DNA from: Thermoflexus sp042408815
Lineage (GTDB): Bacteria > Chloroflexota > Anaerolineae > Thermoflexales > Thermoflexaceae
Reading direction: 5' to 3'
Length of the DNA: 64,000 nt
Assembly: GCF_042408815.1 (NCBI RefSeq)
Contig: NZ_JBHOQR010000027.1
Coordinates: 1 to 64,000 of the forward strand
In this document: positions 25,246 through 34,306 of the stretch, piece by piece
How positions within the stretch are numbered: position 1 is the first letter of the stretch
Layout of the letters: the number at the start of each line of letters is the position of its first letter
Translations under genes and position numbers: made by a program
Notes under the pieces: generated by a model
Database searches by the model: none
What the model saw: only the letters and a program-made list of their open reading frames with translations
What the model was told of the DNA's origin: nothing

Positions 25246-25797
25246 CCATTCGGTTAGGGTCCCGCTTCCCTGTAAGAAGGGCTTTCGTTTCCCATCTGAA
25301 TCCCCTTTGCCCTCGGCGCGTTTCCTCATTTTTGGAGGAACGCCTTCGGCGGCAATCCGTCCTCCCAGATGCCTCATGCCCTTGCCGCATGCCGTCTCCG
25401 GGCCCGGAAAGGCGTTCGGGTATGCCGGGTGCCAAGGAAGCGGTGGAAGCAGCCCGCGCCGCAGGCCTCACGCGCATCCAGATGGGAAACGCCTTTCCTC
25501 TGGATTTGTACTCGGGCATCACGTAGCACCTGAACCTGGAAATGCCCAAACTCAAAGCGGGGAGATCAAGAAACCATTTGGTGAACACCTGTCCGTGCGC
25601 TGGTCTTTTTTGACGGAAGGACGCACTGGAGCCAGAATGGCAATACCTTCCGCGGTCTCCCCACCGTGCATCGCCTTAGAGAGGGTGGGATTCCGCCAGG
25701 CGCTCGATTCGCTCAGGAAAGGGGCGGATCGTTCCCGTTATCTGCCAGAGTGAAACACGGGCGGTTCGAAAATGGTCTTGAGGAAAGGAGCCTGACT
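25246..25797. other. Degenerate intergenic region with possible gene debris
   Basis: About 550 bp between the ABC ATPase remnant and the VWA gene hold no convincing intact gene. A 34-codon plus-strand frame at 25422-25526 reads AKEAVEAARAAGLTRIQMGN, loosely like the C-terminal segment of radical-SAM activating enzymes, which suggests another decayed gene. I found no insertion-sequence ends here. Confidence 0.45.
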
Positions 25798-27195
25798 GTG
25801 GATGAGCGCATCCTTCAGTTTATCCGTGCTCTCCGGGCCACCGGCGTTCGGGTCTCGGTCGCGGAGTCGGCCGACGCGTTGCGGGCGGTGGAGCAGGTAG
25901 GGGTGATGGATCGCGAGATCTTTAAAGCCGCCCTTCGTACGGCCCTGGTGAAGGAGGCCCGGGCGATCCCTATCTTCGAGGAGCTCTTCCCCCTGTTCTT
26001 CGGGTTGGGCGAGCCGTCTATGGCTTCCGCTATGAACGGCCTCTCACCGGAGGACCAGCGCCGCCTGCAGATGGCCCTTCAGGCCCTTGCGGCCCGATTC
26101 GGGCCGCACCTCGCTGCCCTGATGCAACGGCTGCTGCAAGGCCAGCCTTTCACCCCAGAGGAGCTGGAGGCGCTGGCTCGTTACGCCGGCAGTCGAAGGG
26201 TGCGAGAATGGGCGGATCGCCAGGCCCTCGCCCGTTGGATGCAACGCGCCGTCGGGCTGGACGAGCGCCTAGAGCAGATGATCCGTGCCTTGCTACGGAT
26301 GCTGGCCGAAGCGGGAACGGATGCGCACACCCTCCAGCAGCTGGAGGCGCAGATCCAGGCCAATCGGGCTGCGATGGCCCGCCAGCTCCAACAGGCGGCC
26401 GGAATGGCGACCCTGGAGCACCTGGCCGAGCGCCCCCCGGAGCCCAGCGAGATGGAGCTGATGGAGCGCCCCTTCCAGGATCTCACGCCGACGGATCTCC
26501 AGCGCCTGCGCCAGATGGTGGCCCGCCTGGCGGCCCGCCTGCGCACCCGGGCCGCCCTGCGCCTCAAGCGCGGCGACGGCCGCCGCCTGGATGCCAAAAC
26601 CACCCTCCGGGTCAACCTGCGCCACGCCGGCGTCCCCTTCGATCTGCGTTTCCGACGGCGCCACCTCAAACCCCGCTTGGTGGTCCTGTGTGACCTCAGC
26701 ACCTCTGTGCGGCATTGCTCTGAGTTCTTCCTGCACCTGATCTACCTGCTCCAGGATCAGATCAGCCGCACCCGGAGTTTCGTCTTCATCGACGATCTGG
26801 TGGAGATCACTCCCATCTTCGCGGAGCACCGGCCGGAGGAGGCCGTGCGCCAGGTGCTGATGGAAAACCCCCCAGGGTATTACAACACGGATCTGGGGAA
26901 CAGCCTGTCCACCTTCTGCCGAGATTACCTGGAGGCCATCGATCGGCGGACCACCGTGATCATCGTGGGGGATGGGCGGAATAATTACAATGATCCCCGG
27001 CTGGACTGCCTGGAGCTCATCCGACGTCGGGCGAAGCGTATCCTATGGTTCAACCCGGAGCCCCGGCCGCTGTGGGGCACCGGTGACAGCGACATGCCCC
27101 TCTATGCTCCCCTCTGCGCGGCCGTCCACCAGGTCCAGAACCTGGCCGAATTGGCGGAGGCCGTGGATCGCCTGTTCGAGCGGGGCGGCGTTTAG
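25798..27195 (+). CDS. CoxE-like von Willebrand factor A domain protein
   Basis: The 465-residue protein has an N-terminal helical region (ILQFIRALRATGVRVSVAESADALRA) and a C-terminal VWA domain with a MIDAS-type LCDLSTSVRH and VIIVGDGRNNYNDP. This is the CoxE-like layout. Family members usually work with a MoxR/CoxD AAA+ ATPase in metalloenzyme maturation or activation; none is in the window, so the client is unknown. Start: GTG at 25798-25800, seven bases after GGAG, which matches where family members begin. The stop overlaps the convergent RAM-domain gene by four bases. Confidence 0.82.
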   Translation: MDERILQFIRALRATGVRVSVAESADALRAVEQVGVMDREIFKAALRTALVKEARAIPIFEELFPLFFGLGEPSMASAMNGLSPEDQRRLQMALQALAARFGPHLAALMQRLLQGQPFTPEELEALARYAGSRRVREWADRQALARWMQRAVGLDERLEQMIRALLRMLAEAGTDAHTLQQLEAQIQANRAAMARQLQQAAGMATLEHLAERPPEPSEMELMERPFQDLTPTDLQRLRQMVARLAARLRTRAALRLKRGDGRRLDAKTTLRVNLRHAGVPFDLRFRRRHLKPRLVVLCDLSTSVRHCSEFFLHLIYLLQDQISRTRSFVFIDDLVEITPIFAEHRPEEAVRQVLMENPPGYYNTDLGNSLSTFCRDYLEAIDRRTTVIIVGDGRNNYNDPRLDCLELIRRRAKRILWFNPEPRPLWGTGDSDMPLYAPLCAAVHQVQNLAELAEAVDRLFERGGV

Positions 27196-27425
27196 ATCCC
27201 GGTGACCAGCGAGGTGAGGGTGCGCTCAACGCCCTCGATGGTCTGGATCCTCTCGGTGATCACCCGGCCCAATGCCTGCAAATCCGGCGCTTCGATTAGG
27301 GCGATCACGTCGTAAGGCCCGGTGACCACCACCGCGGATTTCACCTCCGGAAGCCTGCGCAAGGCCTCCGCCACCGCACTGGGCTTGCCCATCGCCGCCT
27401 GGATGAACACATATGCCTGCACCAT
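27192..27425 (-). CDS. Stand-alone Lrp/AsnC ligand-binding (RAM) domain protein
   Basis: The 77-residue protein is a single RAM domain: AYVFIQAAMGKPSAVAEALRR, VKSAVVVTGPYDVIALIE and VITERIQTIEGVERTLTSLV. This is the effector-binding and oligomerisation half of Lrp/AsnC regulators without the DNA-binding half. Such solo domains are found in many archaea and bacteria and sense amino acids or modulate partners. The ATG follows AAAGGAGGGGGAGG. Confidence 0.85.
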   Translation of the reverse strand: MVQAYVFIQAAMGKPSAVAEALRRLPEVKSAVVVTGPYDVIALIEAPDLQALGRVITERIQTIEGVERTLTSLVTGI

Positions 27426-27461
27426 GGCAACCTCCCCCTCCTTTGGAACGCCAGCGTCTCC

Positions 27462-28118
27462 TCACATCCCCGAGAGCCACACCTCGACCGTACCGGCTAC
27501 CGTCAGCCATGAATCCTCGATCAGAAGAACCCGAAAGGTCATGTTTAAATGAACCATCGGATGCACCTGTCCGGCCCAGAGGATGGAATCGCCGATCTTT
27601 CGATAGGGGTAACCGGGAAGGCCTTCCAGGCGCGCCCGGTCGCCTTCCTTTCCCCGATAAACGATGGAGGTCCCGGGGATCACCCCATCCCGAGGCACGC
27701 GGTAAGTGACCGGGGCGGTGAAGCGCACCGCAGCCTGAGGAGGCCGTGGCCCCAGCCGCGGCTGCGCCTCCCAGATCTCGACGCGGACCGTGCCGATGGC
27801 ATGGAGGGCGCGTTCATCATAGGCATAGATCCGGAGGTTGTAGCGCACCGCCAGGGTGGGATGCGGTTGGGCCTCTGCTTCCAGAGAATCCCCCGCCAGA
27901 CGGATCGTCTGCTTCCCCGCGATGTCCACGCGAGCCCCTTGCGGCACCACCCCCAGGTAACGGACGTTCGTCCCGGGCAACTGCTCTCCCACAGCCAGGT
28001 CAACCCGGTAAGGCCCTTCGTACACCAAAGGACCCGGACGGGAAGACCCCAGCCAGCAGGCGCCCCCGGCAAGAAGCGACAGCAGGAGAATCCCCCAGAT
28101 CGAGCGCATCGATCGCAT
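27462..28118 (-). CDS. Lipoprotein with two copies of one domain
   Basis: The 218-residue protein has a short signal ending LLAGGAC, so it is probably lipidated at about Cys20. The rest is an internal duplication: YRVDLAVGEQLPGTNVRYLG in the first half corresponds to YRVPRDGVIPGTSIVYRG in the second. Both halves then have an IRLAGDSL/KIGDSI segment, a HPTL/HPMV segment and a closing VRVEIWE/VEVWL strand. No enzyme motif is seen. It should be attached to the outer face of the membrane. It lies between the RAM protein and yvcK genes. Confidence 0.7.
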   Translation of the reverse strand: MRSMRSIWGILLLSLLAGGACWLGSSRPGPLVYEGPYRVDLAVGEQLPGTNVRYLGVVPQGARVDIAGKQTIRLAGDSLEAEAQPHPTLAVRYNLRIYAYDERALHAIGTVRVEIWEAQPRLGPRPPQAAVRFTAPVTYRVPRDGVIPGTSIVYRGKEGDRARLEGLPGYPYRKIGDSILWAGQVHPMVHLNMTFRVLLIEDSWLTVAGTVEVWLSGM

Positions 28119-28165
28119 CACCCCTAATCTCCAGTCCCATCGCGAGAGGATGCGCCATCTAGAGC

Positions 28166-29494
28166 TCAGCGGCGATAGCGCTCGTAGAGCATCATCAGCG
28201 CCCGGGCGAGCTTCTCCGGGTCATGGCGCCATGGCGTTCGCTCGTCGATGACATCCATCGCCACCACCGTGTAGGGAGGGATCGGCTGCCCATCCCAGCG
28301 CACCAGCTCGCCGACCTCCTCCGGGACTTCCTTCCACGCCACATCCGTCCGGCTGTTTACCAGCACGAGGTGGAACAGGCCGGATCCCACATGGCGTTCG
28401 ATGGCCTGCACATGATCCGCCACGCTATAGCCTTCGGTCTCCCCGATCTGGGTGGCCACATTGCACACATACACTTTCAGGGCCCGGCTGGCCCGGATCG
28501 CCGGAACGATCCCCCCGACCAGCAAATTGGGCAGCACGCTGGTGTAAAGGCTTCCCGGACCCAGGACGATGAGATCGGCCTCCAGGATAGCCCGGATGGT
28601 CTCCGGATACGCCCGGGCATGCTCGGGGATCAGCCACACCCGCTCAATACGGCCCCGGACCTCCGGGATGGCGGATTCTCCGTCCACGCGGTGGATACGG
28701 CCCTGTGCGTCTCGGATCTCCGCGGCCAGGACCACGTGCTCCACAGTGCACGGCAACACCCGCCCGCGGACAGCCAAGACACGGCTGGATTCCGCCACGG
28801 CCTGCTCGAAGCTTCCGGTGATCTCGGCCATCGCGGCGATGAACAGGTTGCCGAAGGCATGGCCGTTCAGGCCCGTTCCCCGACCGAACCGATACTGGAA
28901 GAGAGCGGTCATCAGGGGTTCCGCCTCCGCCAGGGCCGCGAGGCAGTTACGAAAATCCCCTGGCGGCAGCAGCCCCATTTCGCGCCGCAGACGGCCGGAG
29001 CTGCCCCCATCGTCCGCCACCGTGACCACTGCCGTCAGCCGCGCGCTCATCCCCTTCAAGCCGCGCAACAGCGTGGATTGGCCGGTGCCACCCCCAATGA
29101 CGACGATCCGCGGCCCGCGCTCCCGCTGCCGGTGACGGTGCAGGATCTCCGCCACATCTCGACCGGGCTGCACGAAGGGAGAAAGCAGCGTGCGATTCAG
29201 CCGCACCAGGGCGAACCCGGTGGTCGCGAGGCCCAGGAACCCGAAGAGCGCCGCCCGGCCCAGACGGGGGATGAACTGCAGGGTCAGGTAATAGAAGATC
29301 GGGGGCAATGGTTGTTCTCGATAGATGGTGACCAGCACATAGGCCAGCGCCAGGGCCAGCTCGGTAATCCCCATCAGCAGCAGGACCAGCCATCGCTTGA
29401 CCCCCAGCCCGGGGGTTAACCAGTAACGCAGGGACCGAACGGCGGATACCCACACCAGGCAAGCTTTTCCTCTTCGAATCATCTCCTCCCCCAT
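28166..29494 (-). CDS. YvcK/CofD-like protein with N-terminal membrane segment
   Basis: The 442-residue protein has two or three membrane helices at the N-terminus (VLLLMGITELALALAYVLVTI; AALFGFLGLATTGFALV) followed by a CofD-like domain: VVIGGGTGQSTLLRGLK, VTVADDGGSSGRLRREMG, GPGSLYTSVLPNLL and VYVCNVATQIGETEGYS. YvcK of Bacillus is needed for growth on gluconeogenic carbon sources and for cell-wall precursor supply, and binds UDP-sugars. The usual whiA and rapZ neighbours are missing. The membrane anchor is not in B. subtilis YvcK but does occur in other phyla. The start is the first ATG; a second ATG four codons in is possible. Confidence 0.85.
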   Translation of the reverse strand: MGEEMIRRGKACLVWVSAVRSLRYWLTPGLGVKRWLVLLLMGITELALALAYVLVTIYREQPLPPIFYYLTLQFIPRLGRAALFGFLGLATTGFALVRLNRTLLSPFVQPGRDVAEILHRHRQRERGPRIVVIGGGTGQSTLLRGLKGMSARLTAVVTVADDGGSSGRLRREMGLLPPGDFRNCLAALAEAEPLMTALFQYRFGRGTGLNGHAFGNLFIAAMAEITGSFEQAVAESSRVLAVRGRVLPCTVEHVVLAAEIRDAQGRIHRVDGESAIPEVRGRIERVWLIPEHARAYPETIRAILEADLIVLGPGSLYTSVLPNLLVGGIVPAIRASRALKVYVCNVATQIGETEGYSVADHVQAIERHVGSGLFHLVLVNSRTDVAWKEVPEEVGELVRWDGQPIPPYTVVAMDVIDERTPWRHDPEKLARALMMLYERYRR

Positions 29495-29790
29495 GCAATC
29501 CTGAGCGCTTCCTGAATGCGCCCTCTCCGAGAGATATCATAACCCGACTGAACCAACTTCGCCCCTGGGGTTTGCACCGCTGGGCATTCATCCGTTAGGG
29601 GGTATCGCCCCTCGGAGAACGGGTTCCCCCTCCCCATCGAAAGAGTCCGTGCGATCAGGTTGACCATAGCGGCCCCTGAAGCGCTGGGGGCAGGATCTCC
29701 TTCGATCGTTGCAGGCTTTCCACCCCTGTCTTAGACTGGAGAGGGGGGGCAACGCGCTCCCACATCTTGCCCTGCGAGGCATGGCATTCG
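29495..29790. other. Divergent intergenic region
   Basis: About 296 bp separate yvcK and the site-2 protease gene. On the plus strand TTGCAG (29709-29714) and TAGACT (29732-29737) with a 17-nt spacer could be the protease promoter. On the minus strand a TATGAT near 29538 might serve yvcK, but no -35 matches. No gene or repeat is visible. Confidence 0.4.
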
Positions 29791-30894
29791 ATGGAAACCG
29801 CCTGGTATGAGACCGGATGGACACCCTCCACGCTCGACCGACTGGCGGCGGCGCTGCGAGGGCTCTTCGTGATCACCGAAGCCCGCGTGCTGTATCCGCC
29901 GGATCAGGTGATCGCGTTCGAGGGCTATCTGCAAACCGATCCGGAATCGGCCTTTGAGATCCTGCGAACGCGCTTCGAGGCGCTGGGGTACACCCCGATC
30001 CTGCGGCGTCACGGTCAGACCGACCAGATCATCGCCCAGGCCGGGGTCGCCCGGCCGGCTCGCACCCGGCCATGGGTGAATATCCTCCTGTTCCTGGCCA
30101 CAGTGGTCACCACGGTATGGGCCGGGGCGCTCTATGGCAGTGAGGGTTCCCTCGATCTGAGGCAGGGCATCATCTTTGCCGCTGCGCTGCTGCTCATCCT
30201 GGGGATTCACGAAATGGGGCATTACATTGCCGCTCGCCTGCATCGTAGCGAGGTCACACTGCCCTACTTCATCCCGGTGCCCCCTCTGATCGGGATGCTC
30301 GGCACCTTCGGAGCTTTCATCCAGATCCGATCCCCCATCCGCAACCGGAAGGCGCTTTTCGATATCGGCGTGGCAGGCCCCCTCGCCGGGTTGGCTGTCG
30401 CCCTCCCCATCCTCATCTACGGGCTCATGACCTCCCCGGTTGTCCCCCTCCGGGGCGCCGTCGCACTTGAGGGGAATTCCCTTCTTTATTGGAGCCTGAA
30501 GGTCCTGATCTTCGGCCGCCCCCTGCCTGGGGATGGCTACGACGTGCAGCTGAATGTCCTGGCATGGGCAGGGTGGATTGGATTGCTGGTGACAGCCTTC
30601 AACCTGCTGCCTCTGGGCCAGCTGGACGGCGGGCACATTCTGTATGCTATGCTCGGCCGCACCGCGTGGCGGATCTCTGAGATCGGCGTGTTCGCGCTGC
30701 TGCTGCTGGGCCTGCGCTGGCCGGGGTGGTTCCTCTGGGCCTTCATGCCGATGCTCACCGGCCTGCGCCACCCGCCGCCTCTGAACGACATCACCCCCCT
30801 GGATCCGATCCGTCAGGCGATCGGATGGTTGACCTGGATGCTGTTTCTGCTGATCTTCGTCCCTGTTCCTTTCACGCTGGTCCAATTCCCATAG
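29791..30894 (+). CDS. Site-2-protease-type metalloprotease (M50)
   Basis: The 367-residue membrane protein carries the zinc motif HEMGH (residues 140-144) in a helix and the distal LPLGQLDGGH zinc-ligand motif, together with about six helices. An N-terminal cytosolic domain of about 100 residues precedes the core, as in EGY1-like and other bacterial and chloroplast members of M50. Site-2 proteases cut membrane-bound regulators. The target is unknown. The start at 29791 has GAGGCATGG about 12 bases upstream. Confidence 0.85.
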   Translation: METAWYETGWTPSTLDRLAAALRGLFVITEARVLYPPDQVIAFEGYLQTDPESAFEILRTRFEALGYTPILRRHGQTDQIIAQAGVARPARTRPWVNILLFLATVVTTVWAGALYGSEGSLDLRQGIIFAAALLLILGIHEMGHYIAARLHRSEVTLPYFIPVPPLIGMLGTFGAFIQIRSPIRNRKALFDIGVAGPLAGLAVALPILIYGLMTSPVVPLRGAVALEGNSLLYWSLKVLIFGRPLPGDGYDVQLNVLAWAGWIGLLVTAFNLLPLGQLDGGHILYAMLGRTAWRISEIGVFALLLLGLRWPGWFLWAFMPMLTGLRHPPPLNDITPLDPIRQAIGWLTWMLFLLIFVPVPFTLVQFP

Positions 30895-30954
30895 GGGTCA
30901 AGGCCTCTCCCTCTGCGCCCTGCCCGGACAGCCCGGTGAGCTGGGAAACCTCCT

Positions 30955-33420
30955 ATGATCGGAACCCGACGATGGCTGTCGAAGATCCTGCTGGTCGGCT
31001 TGCTGGGAAGCGGGCTGGGCACTGGGGCGCTGGCCCTCTGGATCGGACCCCTTCCAGATCCAAGGGATCTGAGCCGGCAGGCTCCCCGCCCTAGCGTCCG
31101 TATTCTGGACCGCCACGGCCGGCTCCTCTACGAGATGGCCCCTCCCCACCAGGGACGCCACATCTGGCTCCCGTTGCATCGGATTCCCACCGCCTGCATT
31201 GCCGCCACCCTGGCGACCGAGGATGCCCGTTTCTATGAACACCCCGGGGTGGATCCGATCGCGATCCTGCGGGCCTTATGGACCAACCTGAAGGGCGAAG
31301 AGACACGATCCGGGGCCAGCACGATTCCTCAGCAGATCGCCCGATCGCTGCTCTTGAGCTCCGATGAACGAACCGCGCGCACCCTCCGCCGGAAGGCCCG
31401 AGAGGCGATCCTGGCGCTGCTCTTGAGCCAGCGCTATGGGAAAGAGGAGCTCCTGGAAATCTATCTCAATACAGTCTTCTACGGACACTTCGCCTATGGG
31501 CTGGAAGCCGCCGCCATGACCTATCTCGGCAAGCATGCCGCGGAGCTGGATCCAGCGGAATGCGCCCTTCTGGCCGGCCTTCCCCAATCGCCGAGCCGCT
31601 ATGATCCCTTCACGGATCCGAAGGCCGCCGAGGAGCGCCGCCGGCAGGTGCTCCGCCTGATGGCCCGACATGGCTTTCTTTCCCCCCAGGAAGCCGAAAG
31701 GGCTGCCGCGGAACGCTTACACTTCGCCAGCGCGCCGTTTCCTATCCACGCCCCCCATTTCGTGATGGCCGTCCGCGAGGCCCTGGTGGCGCAGTTCGGA
31801 GAAGAAGGGATGTTCGAGGAGGGCCTGGTGGTCACCACCACGCTGGATCTGGGCTGGAACGAGGCCTTCACAGAGATCCTGCGCACCCATTTGGAGGAGA
31901 TCAACCATCCCCGACCGGACCACCCGGGCGCCGGCGCTCGCAACGGCGCTGTGGTGGTGATCCAGCCTTCCACCGGAGAGATCTTGGCGTGGGTGGGGAG
32001 CCCTGATTACTTCAACGCCACCATCCAGGGCGCGGTGGACGGCGTCCGCATCCCCCGCCAGCCCGGCTCCGCGCTCAAACCCTTCACCTACGCCCTCGCC
32101 TTCGATCCCCGCAGCGGCCCGCTCCTGACCCCCGCCTCGCTCCTCTGGGATCTTCCTCAGACCTTCATCACCGCGGAGGGGGAGAGCTATCAGCCCATCA
32201 ATTACGATCGGCGCTACCATGGGCCGGTCTCCGCTCGCGTAGCGCTGGCCTCCTCTCTGAACGTGCCGGCAGTCGCTGTGCTGGAACAGGTAGGGGTCCC
32301 TCGTCTCGTGGAACTACTGGATCAGCTGGGGGTCCGGCTTCCCGGGCCCCCGGCCCGGTATGGGCTGGCGCTGACCCTGGGAGGGGGCGAGGTGCGACTG
32401 GTGGATCTCACGGCGGCCTACGCGGCCCTGGCGAACGGCGGCCGCCGCATCACTCCCCTCCTGATTCGAGAGGTTCGAGATCGCCACGGGCGGCTCCGAT
32501 ATGTGGCATCGCCAGAACCCGGTCCGCAGATCCTGGATCCCCGGGTGGTTTTCCTGATCACGGATATCCTGAAAGATCCCAACGCGCGGGCCATGGGGTT
32601 CGGATCATGGAGCCCGCTGAACCTTTCCCGCCCGGCGGCGGTGAAAACCGGGACCAGCAGCGACTGGCGGGACAACTGGACCATCGGTTACACCCCGGAT
32701 TGGGTGGTGGGAGTATGGGTCGGGAATGTGGATCAGACGCCCTTGCGGGAGATCTCGGGTGTGACCGGCGCCGCGCCGATCTGGCATGCGGTGATGGAGA
32801 TCATTCATCGGGATCAGCCGGCTCGGGATTTTCCGATCCCGGAGGGGGTGCATCGGGTGCGGGTCTGCGCATTATCGGGAAAGCAGCCTACCCCGGATTG
32901 CCCGCAGACCCGGGAGGAATGGTTCATCGAGGGAACAGAACCGAAGGAGCCCGATGACCTCTATCGGCGGCTGCGCATCGACCGGCGGACAGGCAGGCTG
33001 GCAGGGCCGGAGACGCCGCCCGAGGAAGTGGAAGAGCGGGTGTTGATCATGTGGCCGCCACCGGCGTGGAAATGGGCGCAGGAGAACGGCTTCCCATTGC
33101 CTCCAGTAGATGGACAGGAAACAGTGGGCGGGGCAGGCGTCCTGCGCTGGGTCTCCCCACCCGCGGGAGCCATCTATCGACGAATTCCTTCCCTCCCTTC
33201 AGAAGCTCAGCGGCTCTTAGTGGAGGTTCACTGGATCGGAAAGGGCGTTCCCCAGGTGGTGCGGGTGCAGATCGATGGTCAGCCGTGGATGGAGTGGACA
33301 GAGCCTCCGTATCGGGCCTGGTGGCCCCTCACGCCTGGATCCCATACCTTCCAGGCGATCGCCCGGCTCGGGGAAGGCCAGACCGCTGAGGCTCCTCCCT
33401 TGCATATTGAGGTTCGATGA
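30955..33420 (+). CDS. Class A penicillin-binding protein (transglycosylase/transpeptidase)
   Basis: The 821-residue enzyme has an N-terminal membrane helix, a GT51 transglycosylase domain with catalytic Glu89 in TEDARFYEHPGVD and GASTIPQQIARSL, and a transpeptidase domain with Ser372 (SALKPF), SLN (434-436) and KTGTS (564). It polymerises and cross-links peptidoglycan at the outer face. A C-terminal region after residue 680 with an Ig-like portion (VHWIGKGVPQVVRVQIDGQPW) resembles the end of PBP1C proteins. Its presence shows the organism has a murein wall. Confidence 0.92.
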   Translation: MIGTRRWLSKILLVGLLGSGLGTGALALWIGPLPDPRDLSRQAPRPSVRILDRHGRLLYEMAPPHQGRHIWLPLHRIPTACIAATLATEDARFYEHPGVDPIAILRALWTNLKGEETRSGASTIPQQIARSLLLSSDERTARTLRRKAREAILALLLSQRYGKEELLEIYLNTVFYGHFAYGLEAAAMTYLGKHAAELDPAECALLAGLPQSPSRYDPFTDPKAAEERRRQVLRLMARHGFLSPQEAERAAAERLHFASAPFPIHAPHFVMAVREALVAQFGEEGMFEEGLVVTTTLDLGWNEAFTEILRTHLEEINHPRPDHPGAGARNGAVVVIQPSTGEILAWVGSPDYFNATIQGAVDGVRIPRQPGSALKPFTYALAFDPRSGPLLTPASLLWDLPQTFITAEGESYQPINYDRRYHGPVSARVALASSLNVPAVAVLEQVGVPRLVELLDQLGVRLPGPPARYGLALTLGGGEVRLVDLTAAYAALANGGRRITPLLIREVRDRHGRLRYVASPEPGPQILDPRVVFLITDILKDPNARAMGFGSWSPLNLSRPAAVKTGTSSDWRDNWTIGYTPDWVVGVWVGNVDQTPLREISGVTGAAPIWHAVMEIIHRDQPARDFPIPEGVHRVRVCALSGKQPTPDCPQTREEWFIEGTEPKEPDDLYRRLRIDRRTGRLAGPETPPEEVEERVLIMWPPPAWKWAQENGFPLPPVDGQETVGGAGVLRWVSPPAGAIYRRIPSLPSEAQRLLVEVHWIGKGVPQVVRVQIDGQPWMEWTEPPYRAWWPLTPGSHTFQAIARLGEGQTAEAPPLHIEVR

Positions 33421-33500
33421 TCGCCCCGGCGGGAGAACACGGAGGAGTCGCTGGAGCGATCCTCTTCCGGACCACCAGAACCCAACGGGGAATTGCAACG

Positions 33501-34196
33501 TCAGGCAGACGGTTCGGATCCCGATAAGTGCCCCGGTGATTCACCGGCCCGGGACTCGAAGCGCTGCAGGGCTTGTTGCAGGAGATGCTCCCGCAGGCTG
33601 AGGGTCAGCTCCCCCCGGGTCCGCTCCAGCGTCCCCCGCACCACATCCGTCGCCCGGCGCAGATTGCCCGTCAACGCATCGGGGTAATCCATCGTGATCA
33701 GCGTCTCATAGATCTCATCCATCGCCTGAAGCAGGCGCTCCGCCTCCTCAAAACGATCGGTGCGGATCAGATCCAGGATGCGCCGACGGAGCTCCGTGGC
33801 GGCCTCCGCCAGGCCGTTCAAATAGGCGGCCTCCGAGACCCTCAATTCCTGCGGGCCGGGGAGCGGTTGGCCGGTGATGATGGTGTAGACGACGGCAGCC
33901 TCCACCCACTCCTTCAGGGCATCCTGCGTATACCCAGCGTAAAGGAGGTCCGGGAAGGGAGCCAGATCCGTCTGCAGAACGAAAGCCGCCTGCCGGGCCT
34001 CATGGAGCAGGCGCTGGCCCTCGGCGTATTCCTCCCGATGAACCGCCCGAATGCACAGCGCGCACAGACGGGTCAGCTCCCGACAGCGTGCCAGCGCGGT
34101 CTCCCGGGCAGCGTTCTTGGCCTCCAGAGCGGCATGGATTTCACGTGCGATCCCTTCCAGTTCTTTCAGGAGCATGGAAGCGCTCTCAATCAACAC
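33501..34196 (-). CDS. Translin-family protein
   Basis: The 231-residue all-helical protein resembles translin: a first part with LEGIAREIHAALEAKNAARETALARCRELTRLC and a conserved half containing YLNGLAEAATELRRRILDLI and MDYPDALTGNLRRATDVVRGTLERTRGELTL. Eukaryotic translin binds single-stranded nucleic acid and, with TRAX, degrades RNA; a few archaeal and bacterial homologs are known. The acidic catalytic residues of TRAX are not obvious here. Start uncertain: GTG at 34194-34196 (GAAGAAG upstream) or ATG at 34173-34175. It lies next to ssb, consistent with a nucleic-acid role. Confidence 0.72.
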   Translation of the reverse strand: MLIESASMLLKELEGIAREIHAALEAKNAARETALARCRELTRLCALCIRAVHREEYAEGQRLLHEARQAAFVLQTDLAPFPDLLYAGYTQDALKEWVEAAVVYTIITGQPLPGPQELRVSEAAYLNGLAEAATELRRRILDLIRTDRFEEAERLLQAMDEIYETLITMDYPDALTGNLRRATDVVRGTLERTRGELTLSLREHLLQQALQRFESRAGESPGHLSGSEPSA

Positions 34197-34217
34197 GACA
34201 GGCTTCTTCCATAGAAG

Positions 34218-34250
34218 GGCTGGACAGAGACCAAAGGTCCCTGTCCAGCC
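34218..34250. terminator. Strong hairpin between ssb and the translin gene
   Basis: Arms GGCTGGACAG (34218-34227) and CTGTCCAGCC (34241-34250) pair perfectly and enclose a smaller GACC/GGTC helix. No T-run follows on either strand, so it may be a weak terminator, processing signal or pausing structure for the leftward ssb transcript. Confidence 0.5.
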
Positions 34251-34306
34251 TGCCTCCTTCCCCCTGCCCCCAGGCCAGAACCATTCCCGTCCCCAGCCGT
34301 CCCGGC

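Noticed and set aside
29731..30885. Long minus-strand frame opposite the site-2 protease gene
   Set aside because: High-GC antisense shadow: low-complexity Gln/Arg/Pro translation and no ribosome binding site; the plus strand has a full M50 protease.
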